This document shows positions 61,960 through 64,000 of a stretch of DNA of 64,000 nucleotides, piece after piece. Source of the DNA: Pithys albifrons albifrons (Eukaryota > Chordata > Aves > Passeriformes > Thamnophilidae); the NCBI RefSeq assembly GCF_047495875.1, contig NC_092458.1, positions 2,344,001 through 2,408,000 of the forward strand. The letters run 5' to 3'. The position numbers and the translations under genes are program-made. Under the pieces are notes generated by a model. It had not been told where the DNA came from. It did no database searches and worked only from the letters and a program-made list of their open reading frames with translations. Numbering within the stretch: the stretch's first letter is position 1; each line of letters starts with the position of its first letter.

Positions 61960-64000
61960 GTAATGAAGCAACCTTTAGCAATATCCATTACTGTGTAATG
62001 GGTTATGCTTCCCCTGTTGTACACTTGTCCTTGATGTGCTCTGTTTAAAATCAATGAAAGAACCAGACAAAAGGCATTTGTTCTCTTCTGTGATAGCATA
62101 GCCAAGGAAAATGTAATGGTCCCAGCTAGGTTTTTTTTTTCCATATTGTGATGGGAATAGTGTTTTTGTCATTAAGGTTTATTCATTCAAGAGTAACTCA
62201 CACTGAAAATAAATACAATGGTTGTTGCCTAATTAATGGCAACATATAACACGTTTTTAAATGCATTTATTTTGAATTTTGCTTTTGTTTGGAAGGAAAG
62301 AACACGTGGCAACATAGAACTTTCCAACTCAATTTCTCTGCTAAAATTTATCTAGAATGACTGATTTGATTCTGTTTTGGAGCAGAGGACACATTTTTAG
62401 GAAGGCTATGCCTCCCAACACTTCTCTTTTTGGAAAGCATCCTGTAGAATCCTTTTCCTTAACATAGAAATTAGTTATGAAGGGATATCTTACACTGTTT
62501 CCTAAAGACTATGTGGACCTTCACTGAGACTTCAGTGTCATTTTCTATCCTGTGGAATCTTGAAGCAGCAAGTCATCAACAAACATCCTCCCATGTCTTG
62601 TTCAGCTACTTTTGGAGTGGGAGACCAAACTAGTAAGGTCACTACCATACCAACCAGACATTGGTCTGGTTTCTAGTTTATAACTTCTAATAAATATCTG
62701 TGAACATGATAATTAACAGTTCTCAGAAATTGTATTACTGTCTTATTGATTACACTACGTATCTATTGTAATTGCTTCTAAGTAGAGTTAGTAAACTTTT
62801 TGTTTAGAGCTTTTCCAAATGTATCACTCTCAATAACTTCAATTTACAGAAAAAGGCTTTCTTCACAAAGTTAGGATGTCTGTACATGACCTCTGCCATG
62901 AATATCTTGTTTTTCCATCTCTATTTAGTCACTATAGTTGGAGTAGTATTTTCCTACTTTTACAAAATTTCCTCTGAATTACTTATAAATCCAACCAGCA
63001 GATCTCCATCCACAGGAACATACGAATGAACTTATGCCCACTTTAGAAATTAATAGATATTTCAGAATCATTTGGTTCCTTTTCTTCCTTCCTAAACAGA
63101 AGTCCTTAAGAGTTACTTTTCCCTTTGGTATCTGTGCATTTTTAATGAACAGGTCCCCTGAACAGTGGAAAAATGCTAAAAGAGGTAAACTCAAGGTGAC
63201 TTGAGTGGGCTGAAGCAAAGCTTTTAACTCTGTGTTGAGTGTTTTCTTTGGCTAATAAACCCACATTATTGTTGGGAACTAAAACATGTGCACACTGAAT
63301 GAATGATGGAATAAGAGTCACTTTGAAATCACTGAATTTGCTCATTTTGTGTGACCTCAGCTGCAGTCCTAGGGGATCTTACTCCACATTTTAACAACCA
63401 AAACACTTGAAACAACACAAAACTAGTTTTAGCTTTGTAGATTTTTTTAATCACATATGAAGAATTTCAGAATGAATGCTGCCATTTTTGAGGAGAAGAA
63501 ATAATATTTTACATACCACTGACAGAAGTATAAATGACATGAGTTGATTCTGTTTAGCCCAAAATTCTGACATTAGAAGAGTACTCTGTGTCTATATATT
63601 TTAAATGTTTACAAAGACACCGAAACCTGCCAATTTTTACCAGATATACTGGGGGGAAAAAACTGTATTTCAGTTAATTGAGCAACAAGTGTTGGTCTAG
63701 CTATCATTCTTCATGAGTTACTTTCAGCACAGTCTGTTATTTACATGTTTCAATATACACTTTTTGTTAAACATCAAAATAATTTTCTATACAAAAGACA
63801 TTTTGTGGAACTAGAAATATTTTTTACTCATATTAGGGTGTTTTATTTTAAAAGCTCTCAGCAAGTTTGCAAAGTCAAGAACTCAAAATTTTGAAAAGTT
63901 CTTGAATTAAAGGTGCTCTGGTGCCCTTGGTTGAGGCTGAACCCTGTCTAGTTCAGTGCAGGATATGGACAACACTCTCAGTGTGAGCAGCAATTCAATA
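61960..64000 (+). other. DMD: DMD intron 49, 5' part
   Basis: Starts GTAATG and runs to the window end. AT-rich unique sequence; I see no repeats, RNA genes or coding support. Exon 50 is not reached. Confidence 0.9.

Overview
The window is a piece of a bird genome that lies wholly inside one very large gene, dystrophin (DMD), transcribed on the + strand. Five coding exons are visible at 1798-1973, 17981-18128, 20066-20215, 35351-35515 and 61858-61959. All have AG/GT splice borders and join into one open frame. By order, phase and length they match human exons 45, 46, 47, 48 and 49, which encode the end of spectrin-like repeat R17, all of R18 and the first part of R19 of the rod domain. Four exons have the same length as the human ones as I remember them (176, 148, 150, 102 bp). 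The fourth is 165 bp instead of 186, so the protein is seven residues (one heptad) shorter there. No other gene with coding support was found; apart from 673 bp of exon the window is intron.

The bird assignment rests on the dystrophin exons together with the repeats. These are many CR1 LINE fragments with the avian 3' terminus of short ATTCTATG-like repeats, several LTR families of avian endogenous retrovirus type, and three full-length SINEs whose 5' end derives from 5S rRNA. I cannot fix the species. In chicken DMD is autosomal (chromosome 1).

Layout. 1-1797: tail of intron 44. 1974-17980: intron 45, with a nested cluster of CR1 and solo LTR around 2.9-4.5 kb, a second solo LTR of the same family at 6.9 kb, a SINE at 9.3 kb, two young CR1 copies (10.9 and 12.6 kb), a TA/CA microsatellite and an old CR1. 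18129-20065: short intron 46 with no repeats recognised. 20216-35350: intron 47, with three copies of a second solo-LTR family (21.0, 25.7, 29.8 kb), a SINE (25.0 kb) and a third copy of the first LTR family (34.4 kb). 35516-61857: intron 48, with a fourth copy of the second LTR family (37.1 kb), CR1 copies at 39.9, 44.7 and 47.6 kb, a SINE (47.2 kb), a sense-oriented retroviral 5' LTR followed by a tRNA-Gly-type primer binding site and a leader (48.2-49.1 kb), an older LTR (52.3 kb), a decayed 5' part of a CR1 that still shows its ORF1 and ORF2 signatures (55.8-57.1 kb), and an unidentified stretch with broken minus-strand reading frames (57.3-58.5 kb). 61960-64000: start of intron 49.

Most interesting observations: the young 5S-derived SINE family with clean target duplications and a CA-rich tail; the two LTR families with clean ends, seven of nine LTRs being antisense to the host gene; the LTR plus tRNA-Gly primer site joined to a signal-peptide-like ORF without gag or pol; the heptad loss in exon 48 and the loss of the helix-C tryptophan in exon 47; and the unidentified 57.3-58.5 kb stretch. 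I saw no evidence for an undescribed multi-gene system.
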